A stretch of DNA of 35,406 bases. Source: an uncultured Oscillospiraceae bacterium (GTDB lineage Bacteria; Bacillota; Clostridia; Oscillospirales; Oscillospiraceae). Below are positions 1-8,664 of the stretch, in pieces. The notes beneath the pieces were generated by a model. It saw nothing but the letters and a program-made list of their open reading frames with translations. It was not told where the DNA came from and searched no databases. Every line of letters starts with the position of its first letter. Positions within the stretch are counted from its first letter, which is position 1. The stretch lies in NCBI GenBank assembly GCA_910585815.1, contig CAJUFJ010000037.1, forward strand, positions 1 to 35,406, given 5' to 3'. Made by a program: the position numbers and the translations under genes.

Positions 1-215
1 TCATGGACATCACCATGCCCAACATGGACGGCCTGGAGGCCCTGAAGGCCATCCGCGCCGCCGACGCCAACGCCAATGTGGTCATGTGCTCCGCCATGGG
101 CCAGGAGACAATGGTGATTGACGCCATCCGCTCCGGGGCCAAGGACTTCATCGTTAAGCCCTTTAAGCCCGAGCGCGTGCTGAAGACTGTCACCTCCATC
201 GTAGGCGAGCCCTGA
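1..215 (+). CDS. cheY: Chemotaxis response regulator CheY (5' partial)
   Basis: This is the C-terminal part of a single-domain receiver protein; the N-terminal half lies before the window. The visible reading starts at MDITMPNMDG, which places the phospho-accepting Asp at the second visible residue. It continues with the switch Ser in VMCSAMGQ and the conserved Lys-Pro pair in DFIVKPFKP, then ends with no output domain. In the family, phosphorylated CheY binds the flagellar switch proteins FliM/FliY and sets rotation. Its TGA overlaps the ATG of fliO by one base (TGATG), so the two genes are probably translationally coupled. The order cheY then fliO is usual in clostridial flagellar operons, where fliM and fliY lie just upstream. 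Confidence 0.93.
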   Translation, partial: MDITMPNMDGLEALKAIRAADANANVVMCSAMGQETMVIDAIRSGAKDFIVKPFKPERVLKTVTSIVGEP

Positions 216-586
216 TGGAATACTGGTCCCAGGTCCTCTCTGTGCTCAGCCTGCTGGCCATTATCCTGCTGGTGCTGGCAGGCGCCTGGGTCTTCACCCG
301 CTGGGCGGGACAGAATCTGGGGGGCGGATTTCTCGCCGCAGGCCGCGGCGGCCGCCTCCAGGTGCTGGACCGGGCCGCAGTGGGCCGGGACCAGAGCGTG
401 CTGGTGGTCAAGGCCGGCCAGCGATACCTGCTGCTGGGCAGTACGCCTGCGGGGCTCACCCTGCTGGCCGAGCTGACCCGGGAGGAGGGGGAGTGCTGGG
501 AAGCGCCCGCACCGCCGGATGGGCCGGAGCAGAGACGGCCCATCGACTTCCGCGCCCTGATGCAGCGGCTGAGAGAGAAGAAATAA
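215..586 (+). CDS. fliO: Flagellar export gate assembly protein FliO (FliZ)
   Basis: This 123-residue protein has one membrane span at about residues 5-28 and a small soluble domain of short beta strands (GRLQVLDRAAVG, SVLVVKAGQRYLLLGST) typical of FliO. FliO is known to help FliP form its ring during assembly of the flagellar type III export gate. The tail is charged and ends in LMQRLREKK. Position between cheY and fliP supports the call, since FliO is too divergent to be certain from sequence alone. The ATG overlaps the cheY stop by one base. Confidence 0.9.
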   Translation: MEYWSQVLSVLSLLAIILLVLAGAWVFTRWAGQNLGGGFLAAGRGGRLQVLDRAAVGRDQSVLVVKAGQRYLLLGSTPAGLTLLAELTREEGECWEAPAPPDGPEQRRPIDFRALMQRLREKK

Positions 587-621
587 TCCGAAGTGCCGGT
601 GAAGAATCGAGGTGAGGAAGG

Positions 622-1296
622 ATGCCGACCGACGCGCTGATCAATGTGAATGGGGAAAGTGTGCAGACACTGGAAATTCTGTTTCTGACCACCGTCCTGA
701 TGCTCCTGCCCTCGCTGATCATCATGATGACCTCCTTCACCCGGTATGTGGTGGTTTTCTCCTTCCTGCGCAACGCCATGGGCACCCAGCAGACCCCGCC
801 CAACATGGTGCTGGTGGGCATGGCCCTGATTCTGACCCTCTTTACCATGAGCCCCACCCTGTCCGCCGTCAACGAGGAGGCCTTCGCCCCCTATCAGGCG
901 GAGGAGATCAGCCAGCAGGAATTTTTCCAGCGGGCTCAGGTGCCATTTAAACGGTTTATGGCCAGCTGGACGGAGCCGCAGAGCCTGGAGCTGTACTGCG
1001 GGATGGCCGGGGAGCCCCTTCCGGCAACGGAGGAGGAGGCTGTGGAGCTGCCGCTTATGGTGATTATCCCCGCCTTTGTCACCAGCGAGCTGAAACACGC
1101 GTTTACCCTGGGCTTCCTGCTGTATATCCCCTTTATGCTTATCGACATGGTGGTGGCCTCCACCCTCATGTCCATGGGTATGGTCATGCTCCCGCCCTCT
1201 ATGATCTCCACCCCCTTTAAGCTGCTGCTGTTTATCCTGCTGGACGGGTGGCAGCTGCTGTTCAAGACGCTGGTGCAGGGCTTCGGCCTTGGGTAA
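622..1296 (+). CDS. fliP: Flagellar export gate protein FliP
   Basis: FliP is a core subunit of the FliPQR export gate in the basal body membrane. The 224-residue product shows the family pattern: a first hydrophobic pair with TVLMLLPSLIIMMTSFTRYVVV, a middle loop (about residues 90-140) with FKRFM, and the conserved C-terminal block beginning LMVIIPAFVTSELKHAF and followed by GFLLYIPFMLIDMVVAS, then MLPP. Length is close to the usual 220-250. The start ATG follows an AGGTGAGG ribosome site. The protein begins almost at the first mature helix and shows no clear cleavable signal peptide. A gap of 9 bases separates it from fliQ. Confidence 0.98.
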   Translation: MPTDALINVNGESVQTLEILFLTTVLMLLPSLIIMMTSFTRYVVVFSFLRNAMGTQQTPPNMVLVGMALILTLFTMSPTLSAVNEEAFAPYQAEEISQQEFFQRAQVPFKRFMASWTEPQSLELYCGMAGEPLPATEEEAVELPLMVIIPAFVTSELKHAFTLGFLLYIPFMLIDMVVASTLMSMGMVMLPPSMISTPFKLLLFILLDGWQLLFKTLVQGFGLG

Positions 1297-1305
1297 GGAG
1301 GGGAC

Positions 1306-1569
1306 ATGGACACAAGCTTAGTTACCCAAATCCTGCGGGAGGGCATCTGGGTTGCCATCAAGCTGGGCGGCCCCATGCTGGTGCTGAGTATGGTGGTGGG
1401 CGTGCTCATCGCCATCTTCCAGGCCGTTACCCAGATTCACGAGCAGACCCTGGGCTTTATCCTCAAGCTGATTGTGGTGATTCTGGTCCTCCTCGTGGGG
1501 GGAGGCTGGATGATGGAGACCCTTCTGGACTATACCCATCGGATTTTTGAGCTGATGGGTACGCGCTAG
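1306..1569 (+). CDS. fliQ: Flagellar export gate protein FliQ
   Basis: This 87-residue protein has two membrane helices (about residues 16-38 and 50-72) and the FliQ hallmarks GPMLVLSMVVGVLIAIFQA and the segment ITQ-like VTQIHEQTLGFILK between them. FliQ is a small subunit of the export gate. Length, composition and position between fliP and fliR match the family. The ribosome site AAGGAGGGGAC sits just before the ATG. Confidence 0.98.
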   Translation: MDTSLVTQILREGIWVAIKLGGPMLVLSMVVGVLIAIFQAVTQIHEQTLGFILKLIVVILVLLVGGGWMMETLLDYTHRIFELMGTR

Positions 1570-1578
1570 GGGGCCCCT

Positions 1579-2343
1579 ATGGACTGGAATTCCCTCACCC
1601 TGTTTCTGATGATCACCGGCCGCATGACCGGCTTCGTGGTGTTCAACCCCCTGCTGGGGCGGCGGGGCGTGCCCAATCTGATTAAGGCGGGCTTTGTGCT
1701 GCTGCTGTCCCTGTGCGTCTTTTCCATGACGGCCCAGCAGCTCCAGATGCCGGCCACCCTGCTGGGACTGGCCTTCACCTTCCTGATGGAGGTATTCCTG
1801 GGCTATGTGCTGGGGCTGATTGTCAACCTATTCTTCTATATCCCCCTGATGGCAGGCTCCGTGATTGACATGCAGATGGGCCTGTCCATGGCGTCCACCT
1901 ACGACCCGGCCTCGGGCATCCAGGTGACGGCCACCTCCACCGCCCTCAATGTGCTGATGTCCCTGCTGTTCTTTGTGGCCAACGGCCACCACACATTGAT
2001 TCGCATTTTTGCCACCTCCAACCTGGCGGTCCCCTTCGGACAGGTGGCGCTGGGGGACGGCTTCTATGGAGCCATGATCCAGATTTTTATTGACTGCACC
2101 CTTCTGGGCGTCAAGCTGTGCATGCCGGTGCTGGCGGCGGAGCTGATGGGCCAGGTGGGCATGGGCATCCTGATGAAGGTCATCCCTCAGATTAACGTGT
2201 TCGCCATCAACATCGAACTGAAGGTGATTGTGGGTCTGGTGATGGTGATGCTTCTGATGAACCCCTTCAGCGACTTTCTGCTGAACGCCGAGGCCGAGAT
2301 GCTTCTCACCCTCCAGCGGATTCTGCCCCTCATGTCAGGTTGA
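1579..2343 (+). CDS. fliR: Flagellar export gate protein FliR
   Basis: FliR caps the FliPQR helical gate complex. The 254-residue product has about six hydrophobic segments and the family motifs TGRMTGFVVFNPLLGRRGVP near the N terminus and GSVIDMQMGLSMASTYDP in the middle, followed by a C-terminal LLMNPFSDFL. Length is typical (about 255). It starts 9 bases after fliQ and is separated by 41 bases from flhB. Confidence 0.97.
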   Translation: MDWNSLTLFLMITGRMTGFVVFNPLLGRRGVPNLIKAGFVLLLSLCVFSMTAQQLQMPATLLGLAFTFLMEVFLGYVLGLIVNLFFYIPLMAGSVIDMQMGLSMASTYDPASGIQVTATSTALNVLMSLLFFVANGHHTLIRIFATSNLAVPFGQVALGDGFYGAMIQIFIDCTLLGVKLCMPVLAAELMGQVGMGILMKVIPQINVFAINIELKVIVGLVMVMLLMNPFSDFLLNAEAEMLLTLQRILPLMSG

Positions 2344-2384
2344 CGGCACACCCACAATTCGGCTGACAAAGGGGGGATCACTCC

Positions 2385-3449
2385 GTGGCCGGCGACTCCA
2401 AAACCGAAAAGGCAACACCAAAAAAGCGGCGAGACGAACGAAAAAAAGGTAACGTCCTCATGAGCAAGGACGCCGTCGCCGTCGCCACCCTCATCGGCAG
2501 TCTGTTCATGATCCAGATGATGGGCGGCGTGATTTTGCAACAGGTCAAGGACCTGCTGCACCTGTGCTTCTACTACATGGCCAACGGCTCCCCGGGGATG
2601 CTCTCCGGCCTGATTGGAGAGCTGTTTAAAACGGCGGCCCTGTCCTTTGTGGTCATGGCCGGCCCCTTCCTGGCGGTAACGGCCCTGCTGGCCGTCGGCG
2701 TCACCTTCTTTCAGACCAAGATGCTGGTGGCCGGCGAGTCCATCAAGCCGAAATTCAACCGGATCAGCCCCCTTCAGGGCTTCAAGCGGCTGTTTTCCCT
2801 GCGCAGCATCATCGAGGCCGTGAAGGGCATCCTGAAAATCACCATTCTGCTCTTTCTGATCTACAACTACTTCAGCAATGTGGCGATCAGCTTCAGCCGG
2901 TTTTTAAACATGAGCCTGTGGCAGTCCTGTTCCATCCTCTTTCAGGACATCGTCACGCTGGTCCTTCAAATCGCGGTGGCCTTCACCGCCCTGGCATTCT
3001 TCGACTATCTCTATCAGTGGTGGGACTACGAGCGCCAGCTGAAAATGTCGAAGCAGGAGATTAAAGAGGAGTATAAGCAGACCGAGGGCGACCCCCAGGT
3101 CAAAGGCAAGATCAAGCAGATTCAGCGCCAGCGGGCCCAGCAGCGCATGATGCAGCAGGTGCCCGGGGCCGACGTGGTCATCCGTAACCCCACCCACTTC
3201 GCCGTTGCCCTGCGCTACCATGAGCAGGAGGACAACGCCCCGGTGGTGGTGGCCAAGGGTGTGGATGAACTGGCTCTGCGCATCGTGAAGGTGGCCGAGG
3301 AGAGCGGCGTCTCCGTGGTAGAGAACGTCCCCCTGGCCCGGGCGCTCTACGCCTCCACAAAGCTGGACCGGGAGATCCCGCCCGACCTCTACGGCCCGGT
3401 GGCTGAGGTGCTGGTATACGTCCTCAAGCTGGACCAGGAGGTCCGATAG
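2385..3449 (+). CDS. flhB: Flagellar export switch protein FlhB
   Basis: FlhB controls the change of export substrate from rod/hook to filament proteins. The 354-residue product begins AGDSKTEKATPKKRRDERKKG, has four membrane segments (about residues 30-200) and a cytosolic C-terminal domain. The self-cleavage site NPTH is at residues 268-271 (N268 encoded at 3186-3188), within VIRNPTHFAVALRY, so autocleavage between N268 and P269 is expected. The start codon is GTG, with a GGGGGGATCA ribosome site about 8 bases upstream. The gene is followed by a small hairpin before flhA. Confidence 0.98.
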   Translation: MAGDSKTEKATPKKRRDERKKGNVLMSKDAVAVATLIGSLFMIQMMGGVILQQVKDLLHLCFYYMANGSPGMLSGLIGELFKTAALSFVVMAGPFLAVTALLAVGVTFFQTKMLVAGESIKPKFNRISPLQGFKRLFSLRSIIEAVKGILKITILLFLIYNYFSNVAISFSRFLNMSLWQSCSILFQDIVTLVLQIAVAFTALAFFDYLYQWWDYERQLKMSKQEIKEEYKQTEGDPQVKGKIKQIQRQRAQQRMMQQVPGADVVIRNPTHFAVALRYHEQEDNAPVVVAKGVDELALRIVKVAEESGVSVVENVPLARALYASTKLDREIPPDLYGPVAEVLVYVLKLDQEVR

Positions 3450-3462
3450 GTTCGAGAATAAG

Positions 3463-3479
3463 GCCCTTCGGGGCGTTTT
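3463..3479 (+). terminator. Small hairpin between flhB and flhA
   Basis: GCCC-TTCG-GGGC forms a 4-bp stem with a UUCG tetraloop, followed by GTTTTA. It lies inside the operon in the 57-base gap between flhB and flhA. It could be a weak attenuator or an RNA-stabilising hairpin; with so short a stem, full termination is unlikely. Confidence 0.35.
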
Positions 3480-3506
3480 AATAGTGTTTCAGGAAAGGAT
3501 GACACC

Positions 3507-5624
3507 ATGCGGCGTATTTTTCAAAACAGCATAGCGCTTATGGTAGTGGTCATCGTCATGTTCCTGATTATTCCCGTGCATGAGAGCTTGCTTGATATCC
3601 TGATTATTATTAACATCTCTCTGTCCATCGTGATTTTGATGGTGACAATGACCATTTCCGAGGCGCTGGAATTTTCCATCTTCCCGTCCCTGCTGCTGAT
3701 TACCACCCTGTTCCGGCTGGGCCTGAACGTGTCCACCACCCGGTCCATCCTGAGCTACGACGGCAGCGGCGAGGTGGGCACGGCGGTGATCCGCACCTTT
3801 GGCCAGCTTATTACCCAGGGAAACATCGTGCTGGGCATCATCATCTTCTTTATCATCGTGCTGGTGCAGTTTATCGTCATCACCAAGGGCGCCGAGCGCG
3901 TGGCCGAGGTGGCCGCCCGCTTCACCCTGGACGCCATGCCCGGCAAGCAGATGGCCATTGACGCCGACCTGTCCTCCGGCCTGATTAACGAGCAGCAGGC
4001 CCGGGAGCGCCGGGGCAAAATCCAGCGGGAGGCCGACTTCTACGGCGCCATGGACGGCGCCACCAAGATTGTCAAGGGCGACGCCACCATGTCCCTGATT
4101 ATCACCGCCATCAACCTCATCGGCGGCATCATCATCGGCTCCATGAACGGCGTGGGCGACCTGGGCACCGTGGCCCAGACCTACTCCATCGCCACCATCG
4201 GCGACGGCCTGGTCTCCCAGCTGCCCTCCATTATGATCTCCACCGCCACCGGCATGATCGTCACCCGGTCGGTGTCCGACGGCAGCCTGAACAGCGACGT
4301 GATCCAGCAGTTTGCCCGGCAGCCCCGGGCCATCCTCACCGCAGGCGCGGTGCTGGTCATCCTGGGCCTGATTCCCGGCACCCCCACCCTCCCCCTGCTG
4401 GTGGTGGGCGTGGCGCTGGCCGTGCTGGGCTACCTGATGAGCGGGCGTATGGAGCGCAAGGAGGCCGCCGAGCTGGTCCAGCCGGAGGCCCCGGCTGAGG
4501 CCGACATGACCATGGCCCCCAGCGAAACCGACTACTACAAGGACATCAACAACGTCTATGGGCTGCTCACCGTGGACCCCATCGAGATGGAGTTCGGCTA
4601 CAGCCTGATACCTCTGGTGGACGAGAACAGCGGCGGCAAGCTGATCAGCCGCATCGTGATCTTCCGCCGCCAGTACGCCCAGGAAATGGGCTTCGTGATT
4701 CCCTCCATCCGCCTCCACGACTCCTCCGCGCTGGGCACCAACCAGTATGTGGTGAAGATCAAGGGGGAGGAGGTGGCCCGGGGCGAGATTCTGGTGGACT
4801 ACTACCTGGCCCTGGAGCCCGTCAGCCCCGCCGGCGAGATCGACGGCATCGAGACCATCGAGCCCGCCTACGGCATCCCCTCCCGCTGGATTCTGCCCGA
4901 GAACAAGGAGATGGCCGAGATTTACGGCTACACCGTCATCGACCCCCTGTCCGTTATGCAGACCCACCTGAGCGAGGTGGTCCGCCGCCACGCCTACGAG
5001 CTTCTGGGCCGGGCGGAGGTGATGCAGCTGGTGGAGAACCTGAAAAAGACCGCCCCCGAGCTGGTGGAGGAGGCCATCCCCAATGTGCTGTCCTACGCCA
5101 ACCTGGAGCGCATCCTCCGGGGTCTGCTGAAGGAGGGGGTCCCCGTCCGGGACCTGGCCACCATTCTGGAGACCGCTGTGGACTCCCTGGTTACCACCAA
5201 GGATATGGACATGGTGTGCGAGAATATCCGCGTGGCCCTCAGCCGCACCATCACCCGCCGCTTCTGCGAGCATGGCCAGCTCCGGGTGGTCACGCTGGAC
5301 GCCGAGGTGGAGAAGCGGGTCATCTCCTCCCTGAGCAAGAACGAGCAGGGCATCTACCTGGCCATGGGCCCCGATCTGATGCAGTCCATCGTCACCCAGC
5401 TGGCCGACTACCTGAAAAAATTCAGCGACCTGTCCCAGACCCCCATCGTCCTTACCAGCCAGGTCATCCGGGTCTATCTCAGCCGGATGCTGTCCCAGTT
5501 CTATCCCGGGGTCTATGTGCTCTCCTTTAACGAGATCACCAGCGACGTGCAGATACAGTCCCTGGGGAACATCACACTGGATACCGCCCAGACCAGGCCG
5601 GAACGAAAGGCGGCCGCGGTATGA
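3507..5624 (+). CDS. flhA: Flagellar export protein FlhA
   Basis: FlhA is the large export-gate protein that uses proton flow and docks substrates and chaperones. The 705-residue product has an N-terminal membrane half of about eight helices (residues about 10-320), with the FHIPEP family signature FRLGLNVSTTRSIL at about residues 70-84 and the conserved cytoplasmic loop LDAMPGKQMAIDADLSSGLI at about 140-160. The C-terminal half (about 340-690) is the cytosolic docking domain. Length matches the family (about 690). An AGGAAAGGATG ribosome site precedes the ATG. Its TGA overlaps the ATG of the sigma-factor gene by 4 bases, so no flhF or flhG lies between them. Confidence 0.99.
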   Translation: MRRIFQNSIALMVVVIVMFLIIPVHESLLDILIIINISLSIVILMVTMTISEALEFSIFPSLLLITTLFRLGLNVSTTRSILSYDGSGEVGTAVIRTFGQLITQGNIVLGIIIFFIIVLVQFIVITKGAERVAEVAARFTLDAMPGKQMAIDADLSSGLINEQQARERRGKIQREADFYGAMDGATKIVKGDATMSLIITAINLIGGIIIGSMNGVGDLGTVAQTYSIATIGDGLVSQLPSIMISTATGMIVTRSVSDGSLNSDVIQQFARQPRAILTAGAVLVILGLIPGTPTLPLLVVGVALAVLGYLMSGRMERKEAAELVQPEAPAEADMTMAPSETDYYKDINNVYGLLTVDPIEMEFGYSLIPLVDENSGGKLISRIVIFRRQYAQEMGFVIPSIRLHDSSALGTNQYVVKIKGEEVARGEILVDYYLALEPVSPAGEIDGIETIEPAYGIPSRWILPENKEMAEIYGYTVIDPLSVMQTHLSEVVRRHAYELLGRAEVMQLVENLKKTAPELVEEAIPNVLSYANLERILRGLLKEGVPVRDLATILETAVDSLVTTKDMDMVCENIRVALSRTITRRFCEHGQLRVVTLDAEVEKRVISSLSKNEQGIYLAMGPDLMQSIVTQLADYLKKFSDLSQTPIVLTSQVIRVYLSRMLSQFYPGVYVLSFNEITSDVQIQSLGNITLDTAQTRPERKAAAV

Positions 5625-6421
5625 CCGGGGAAAAGCTGACCTGGAGCCAGGAGGAGCTGGACGCCCTCACCACCGAGGAGCTGTTTCAGGCCTACAAGCG
5701 CACCGGGAGCGAGGAGCTGAAGTGGCCCCTGGTGATGCGCTATATGGGGCTGGTCAAGACTATTGCCCTCCAGGTGCGGGGTGTTTACAGCAGCTTTGCC
5801 CAGGTGGACGATATCGTCAACGAGGGCCTGCTCACCCTGGCCGGCGCGGTGGACAAATTTGACCCGGATAAGGGCATCAAATTCGAGACCTACGTGTCCA
5901 AGCGCATCCGGGGGGCGGTGATCGACCTGGCCCGGCGGCAGGACTGGGTGCCCCGCAGCGTGCGGCGCAAGGCCCGGGACATCGACCAGGCCAGCAGCGA
6001 GCTGTTTTCCGAGCTGGGGCGCTACCCCACCGACCGGGAGATGGCCGACCGCCTGGGCGTGACCCAGGACCAGTACCAGGAGGACCTGGCCAACTCCTCC
6101 ATGTGCAACGTCCTGTCCCTGGACGCCCTCTTTGAGGACCGGGAGCAGAACGGCGGCGCGGAGGTGCCGGACAACGGCGCGGACAGCCGCCCGGAGGACT
6201 CCATGCTCCGCCAGGAGCTGCTGGAGACCCTGACCAAGGCCATTGAGTCCCTGCGGGAGAACGAACAGACCGTAATCTCCCTCTACTACCACAAAAACCT
6301 CAGCATGAAGGAGATCGCCCAGGTGATGGAGGTCAGCGAGCCACGTATTTCTCAGCTCCACTCCCGGGCCATCCAGAAGCTGAAGCTGTATATGAACCAG
6401 TACATGACCGGCGCCAAATGA
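5621..6421 (+). CDS. fliA: RNA polymerase sigma factor, FliA/WhiG (sigma-28/SigD) family
   Basis: This is the alternative sigma factor for late flagellar and chemotaxis genes. The 266-residue protein shows region 2 (about residues 30-110) with VDDIVNEGLLTLAGAVDKFD and FETYVSKRIRGAVIDLARRQDWVPRSVR, region 3 with ELGRYPTDREMADRLGVT, and region 4 (about 205-260) with the helix-turn-helix SMKEIAQVMEVSEPRISQLH. Length fits FliA/SigD. It overlaps flhA by 4 bases (ATGA). Two near-consensus promoters for this sigma type are present in the same window, before fliD (12193-12219) and before the yjfB-like gene (22827-22853). B. subtilis has the homologous gene (sigD) late in the same operon. Confidence 0.96.
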   Translation: MTGEKLTWSQEELDALTTEELFQAYKRTGSEELKWPLVMRYMGLVKTIALQVRGVYSSFAQVDDIVNEGLLTLAGAVDKFDPDKGIKFETYVSKRIRGAVIDLARRQDWVPRSVRRKARDIDQASSELFSELGRYPTDREMADRLGVTQDQYQEDLANSSMCNVLSLDALFEDREQNGGAEVPDNGADSRPEDSMLRQELLETLTKAIESLRENEQTVISLYYHKNLSMKEIAQVMEVSEPRISQLHSRAIQKLKLYMNQYMTGAK

Positions 6422-6449
6422 GAGCCGGGAACGAGAGGAGTCTTGCGCT

Positions 6450-7205
6450 ATGATGAAGGGATTTTATAATCTGACCTCCGGGATGGCCTCCCAGCAGAAC
6501 CGGCTGAACGTGGTGGCCAACAACATGACCAACATCTCCACCGCCGGATATAAGGCCGAGCACTACACCGACCGCACCTTTGACGAGGTGATGGTGTCCC
6601 GCATCGGCAATATTGACAAGTCCCATTACCAGACCATGGAGACCTATCAGAGCCATATCCTGGCCCCGGATCAGCTGTACACCGACTTCACCCAGGGCTC
6701 CCTGGAGGAGACCAATCTGCCCCTGGACTTCGCCATTCAGGGGGAGGGCTTCTTCGCCATCCAGACGGTGGACGGGGTGGCCTACACCCGGGCGGGCTCC
6801 TTCACCCTGGACAACGAGGGCTACCTGTGCCTGTCGGAGCTGGGCCGGGTGCTGGACAGGGAGGGCAACCCCATCCAGCTGCCCACAGATAAGCTGGATG
6901 TGGACGCCCAGGGCAACCTGTCCACCCAGGGCGGGGAGTATCTGGCCACGCTGGGGGTATTCATGTTCCCGGACAATGGCGAGCTGGAGCGCACCCCCTA
7001 CGGCCTCTTTACCGGCGAGGGGGCGCAGCTCAACGATCAGGTCGTTATCCATCACAAATGGGTGGAGCGGTCCAATGTGAATATGATTAAGGAGATGGTC
7101 AACATGATGACCACCCAGCGGGCCCTCCAGAGCGCGGCCCAGCTGAGCAAAATCTACGATCAGGTAATCAATCGGGCCGTAAACGACATCGGCCGTCTGC
7201 AATAA
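6450..7205 (+). CDS. Flagellar basal-body rod protein, FlgF/FlgG family (FlhO-like)
   Basis: This 251-residue protein is an axial rod protein exported through the flagellar gate. The N-terminal rod motif GMASQQNRLNVVANNMTNIST at about residues 11-31 and the C-terminal helix VNMIKEMVNMMTTQRALQS (about 209-230) are diagnostic. The central beta domain contains LDFAIQGEGFFAIQT and YTRAGSFTLDNEGYL, as in FlgF/FlgG. No signal peptide is seen, as expected for type III export. It could be named flgF or flhO; sequence alone does not settle which. A GAGAGGAG ribosome site precedes the ATG, and it follows fliA by 28 bases. Confidence 0.93.
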   Translation: MMKGFYNLTSGMASQQNRLNVVANNMTNISTAGYKAEHYTDRTFDEVMVSRIGNIDKSHYQTMETYQSHILAPDQLYTDFTQGSLEETNLPLDFAIQGEGFFAIQTVDGVAYTRAGSFTLDNEGYLCLSELGRVLDREGNPIQLPTDKLDVDAQGNLSTQGGEYLATLGVFMFPDNGELERTPYGLFTGEGAQLNDQVVIHHKWVERSNVNMIKEMVNMMTTQRALQSAAQLSKIYDQVINRAVNDIGRLQ

Positions 7206-7238
7206 TCGTTTCCAGGGAAAGAAAGGCGTGAGCAAGCT

Positions 7239-8018
7239 ATGAATATGTCCTTCTACACCGGCGCTGTGGGCGCGTTCCAGCAGCAGCAGCGCATGAACGT
7301 CCAGGCCAACAACATTGCCAATGTGAACAACTACGGCTACAAGGCGGAGCGGGCCACCTTCCACCACCTGATGTATGGCAACGTGGTGGGTATTGACAAC
7401 GAGGACCTGCCCCGGGGCACCGGCACCAAAATGGTGAAGGCCAGCGTGGACTACACCACCAACGGCTACCAGGAGACGGGCCGCACCTTCGACTTTGCCA
7501 TTGTGGGCGACGGCTTCTTTGCCCTGTATGACCCGAACACGGAGGATATCTCCTTCAGCCGGGACGGTGCCTTTATGATGGCCCGCTATACGGTCCCCCC
7601 CGACGAGGACGCCGAGCCGGAGATCGACCCCATTACCGGCGAGGAGATTGAGCCCCAGCCCACCGAGGAGTGGCGGCTGTCGGACAACGAGGGCCGCTGC
7701 GTGCTGGACCGCATGGGCAACTTCATTGTAATCGACCCCCAGGACCGGAAGGCGGACCTGGACATCGGCGTGTTTGACTACCGCATCTACGATGGTATGC
7801 TCCATGCCGACAGCGGCCGCTTCTCTCCTATCGAGAAAAACGGCGATCTGTACCTGGGCACCGGCGAAGTGAAGCGGGGCTATCTGGAGCTGTCCAACGT
7901 GGACCTGGCCCAGGAGCTGACCAAGGTGATCGAGTCCCAGCGGGCATACAGCTACGCGCTGCGGATGGTTCAGACATCGGACGAGATCGAGCAGACCATC
8001 AACGGCCTGCCCAACTAA
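7239..8018 (+). CDS. Flagellar basal-body rod protein, FlgG family (FlhP-like)
   Basis: This second axial protein has 259 residues. The N terminus (GAVGAFQQQQRMNVQANNIA) and the C terminus (LSNVDLAQELTKVIESQRAY) carry the two rod/hook coiled-coil motifs, and FDFAIVGDGFFALYD marks the central domain. An acidic Pro-rich insert at about residues 118-146 (PPDEDAEPEIDPITGEEIEP) is not present in the upstream paralogue. The pair probably forms adjacent layers of the distal rod. The exact name (flgG or flhP) is uncertain. It lies 33 bases after its paralogue. Confidence 0.92.
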   Translation: MNMSFYTGAVGAFQQQQRMNVQANNIANVNNYGYKAERATFHHLMYGNVVGIDNEDLPRGTGTKMVKASVDYTTNGYQETGRTFDFAIVGDGFFALYDPNTEDISFSRDGAFMMARYTVPPDEDAEPEIDPITGEEIEPQPTEEWRLSDNEGRCVLDRMGNFIVIDPQDRKADLDIGVFDYRIYDGMLHADSGRFSPIEKNGDLYLGTGEVKRGYLELSNVDLAQELTKVIESQRAYSYALRMVQTSDEIEQTINGLPN

Positions 8019-8040
8019 TAGAAAGAAGGTAAGCTGGGGT

Positions 8041-8664
8041 ATGATAAAAAACTTTGAACAGTTGACGTCACTGGAGATTGATACCCTGCGGGAGATCGGC
8101 AGCATCGGAACGGGCAACGCCGCCACGGCGCTGTCTCAGATGCTGGGCAAAGAGGTGCGCATCACCATGCCCGAGGTGCGCATCATGGGCTACAACGAAG
8201 CCATTGAGTGGATCGGCGGGCCGGAGGCGGTTACCGCCGGCGTGCTGGTGAAGATGAGCGGCGACGTGGGCGGCATCATGCTGTCGGTGCAGAAGCTGGA
8301 GCTGATCAACTTCATCCTGGAGACCATGCTGGACCAGGGCATCCGGGGCTATGAGGAGCTTCAGGAGCTTCAGCAGTCCGCCCTGATCGAGGTGGGCAAC
8401 ATTATGATCTCCGCCTTTGTCACCGCCCTGTCCGGCCTGGCGGGCATCAACATCAATCTGACCGTCCCCGCCTTCGCGGTGGACATGCAGGGTGCCATTT
8501 TAACGGTGCCCATGGCCGAGTACGGCGGCATGTCTGACTACCTGATGACCATTGGGGGGAACTTCGTATGCAACGGGCAGGAAATCCCCAGCCACCTGCT
8601 GCTGTCCCCCGACCTCCGGTCTCTGGATTTCCTGCTGAGAAAGCTGGGCGTTAGCGATGGCTGA
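8041..8664 (+). CDS. cheC: CheY-P phosphatase CheC
   Basis: CheC removes phosphate from CheY-P and binds CheD. The 207-residue protein has two copies of the family active-site helix (pattern D/S-x3-E-x2-N-x22-P). The second copy is intact: S113, E117, N120 and P143 in SALIEVGNIM. The first has D14, E18 and P44, but the Asn is replaced by Ser21 (EIGSIGTGN). The first site is therefore probably weaker and the second likely does most of the work, as reported for B. subtilis CheC. It overlaps cheD by 8 bases. Confidence 0.95.
   Translation: MIKNFEQLTSLEIDTLREIGSIGTGNAATALSQMLGKEVRITMPEVRIMGYNEAIEWIGGPEAVTAGVLVKMSGDVGGIMLSVQKLELINFILETMLDQGIRGYEELQELQQSALIEVGNIMISAFVTALSGLAGININLTVPAFAVDMQGAILTVPMAEYGGMSDYLMTIGGNFVCNGQEIPSHLLLSPDLRSLDFLLRKLGVSDG

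Noticed and set aside
3489..5273. Long open frame on the - strand across flhA
   Set aside because: It is antisense to a full-length, clearly conserved flhA. Its composition (His, Gly, Gln, Val rich) is that of a frame shadow in GC-rich DNA, and it has no ribosome site.
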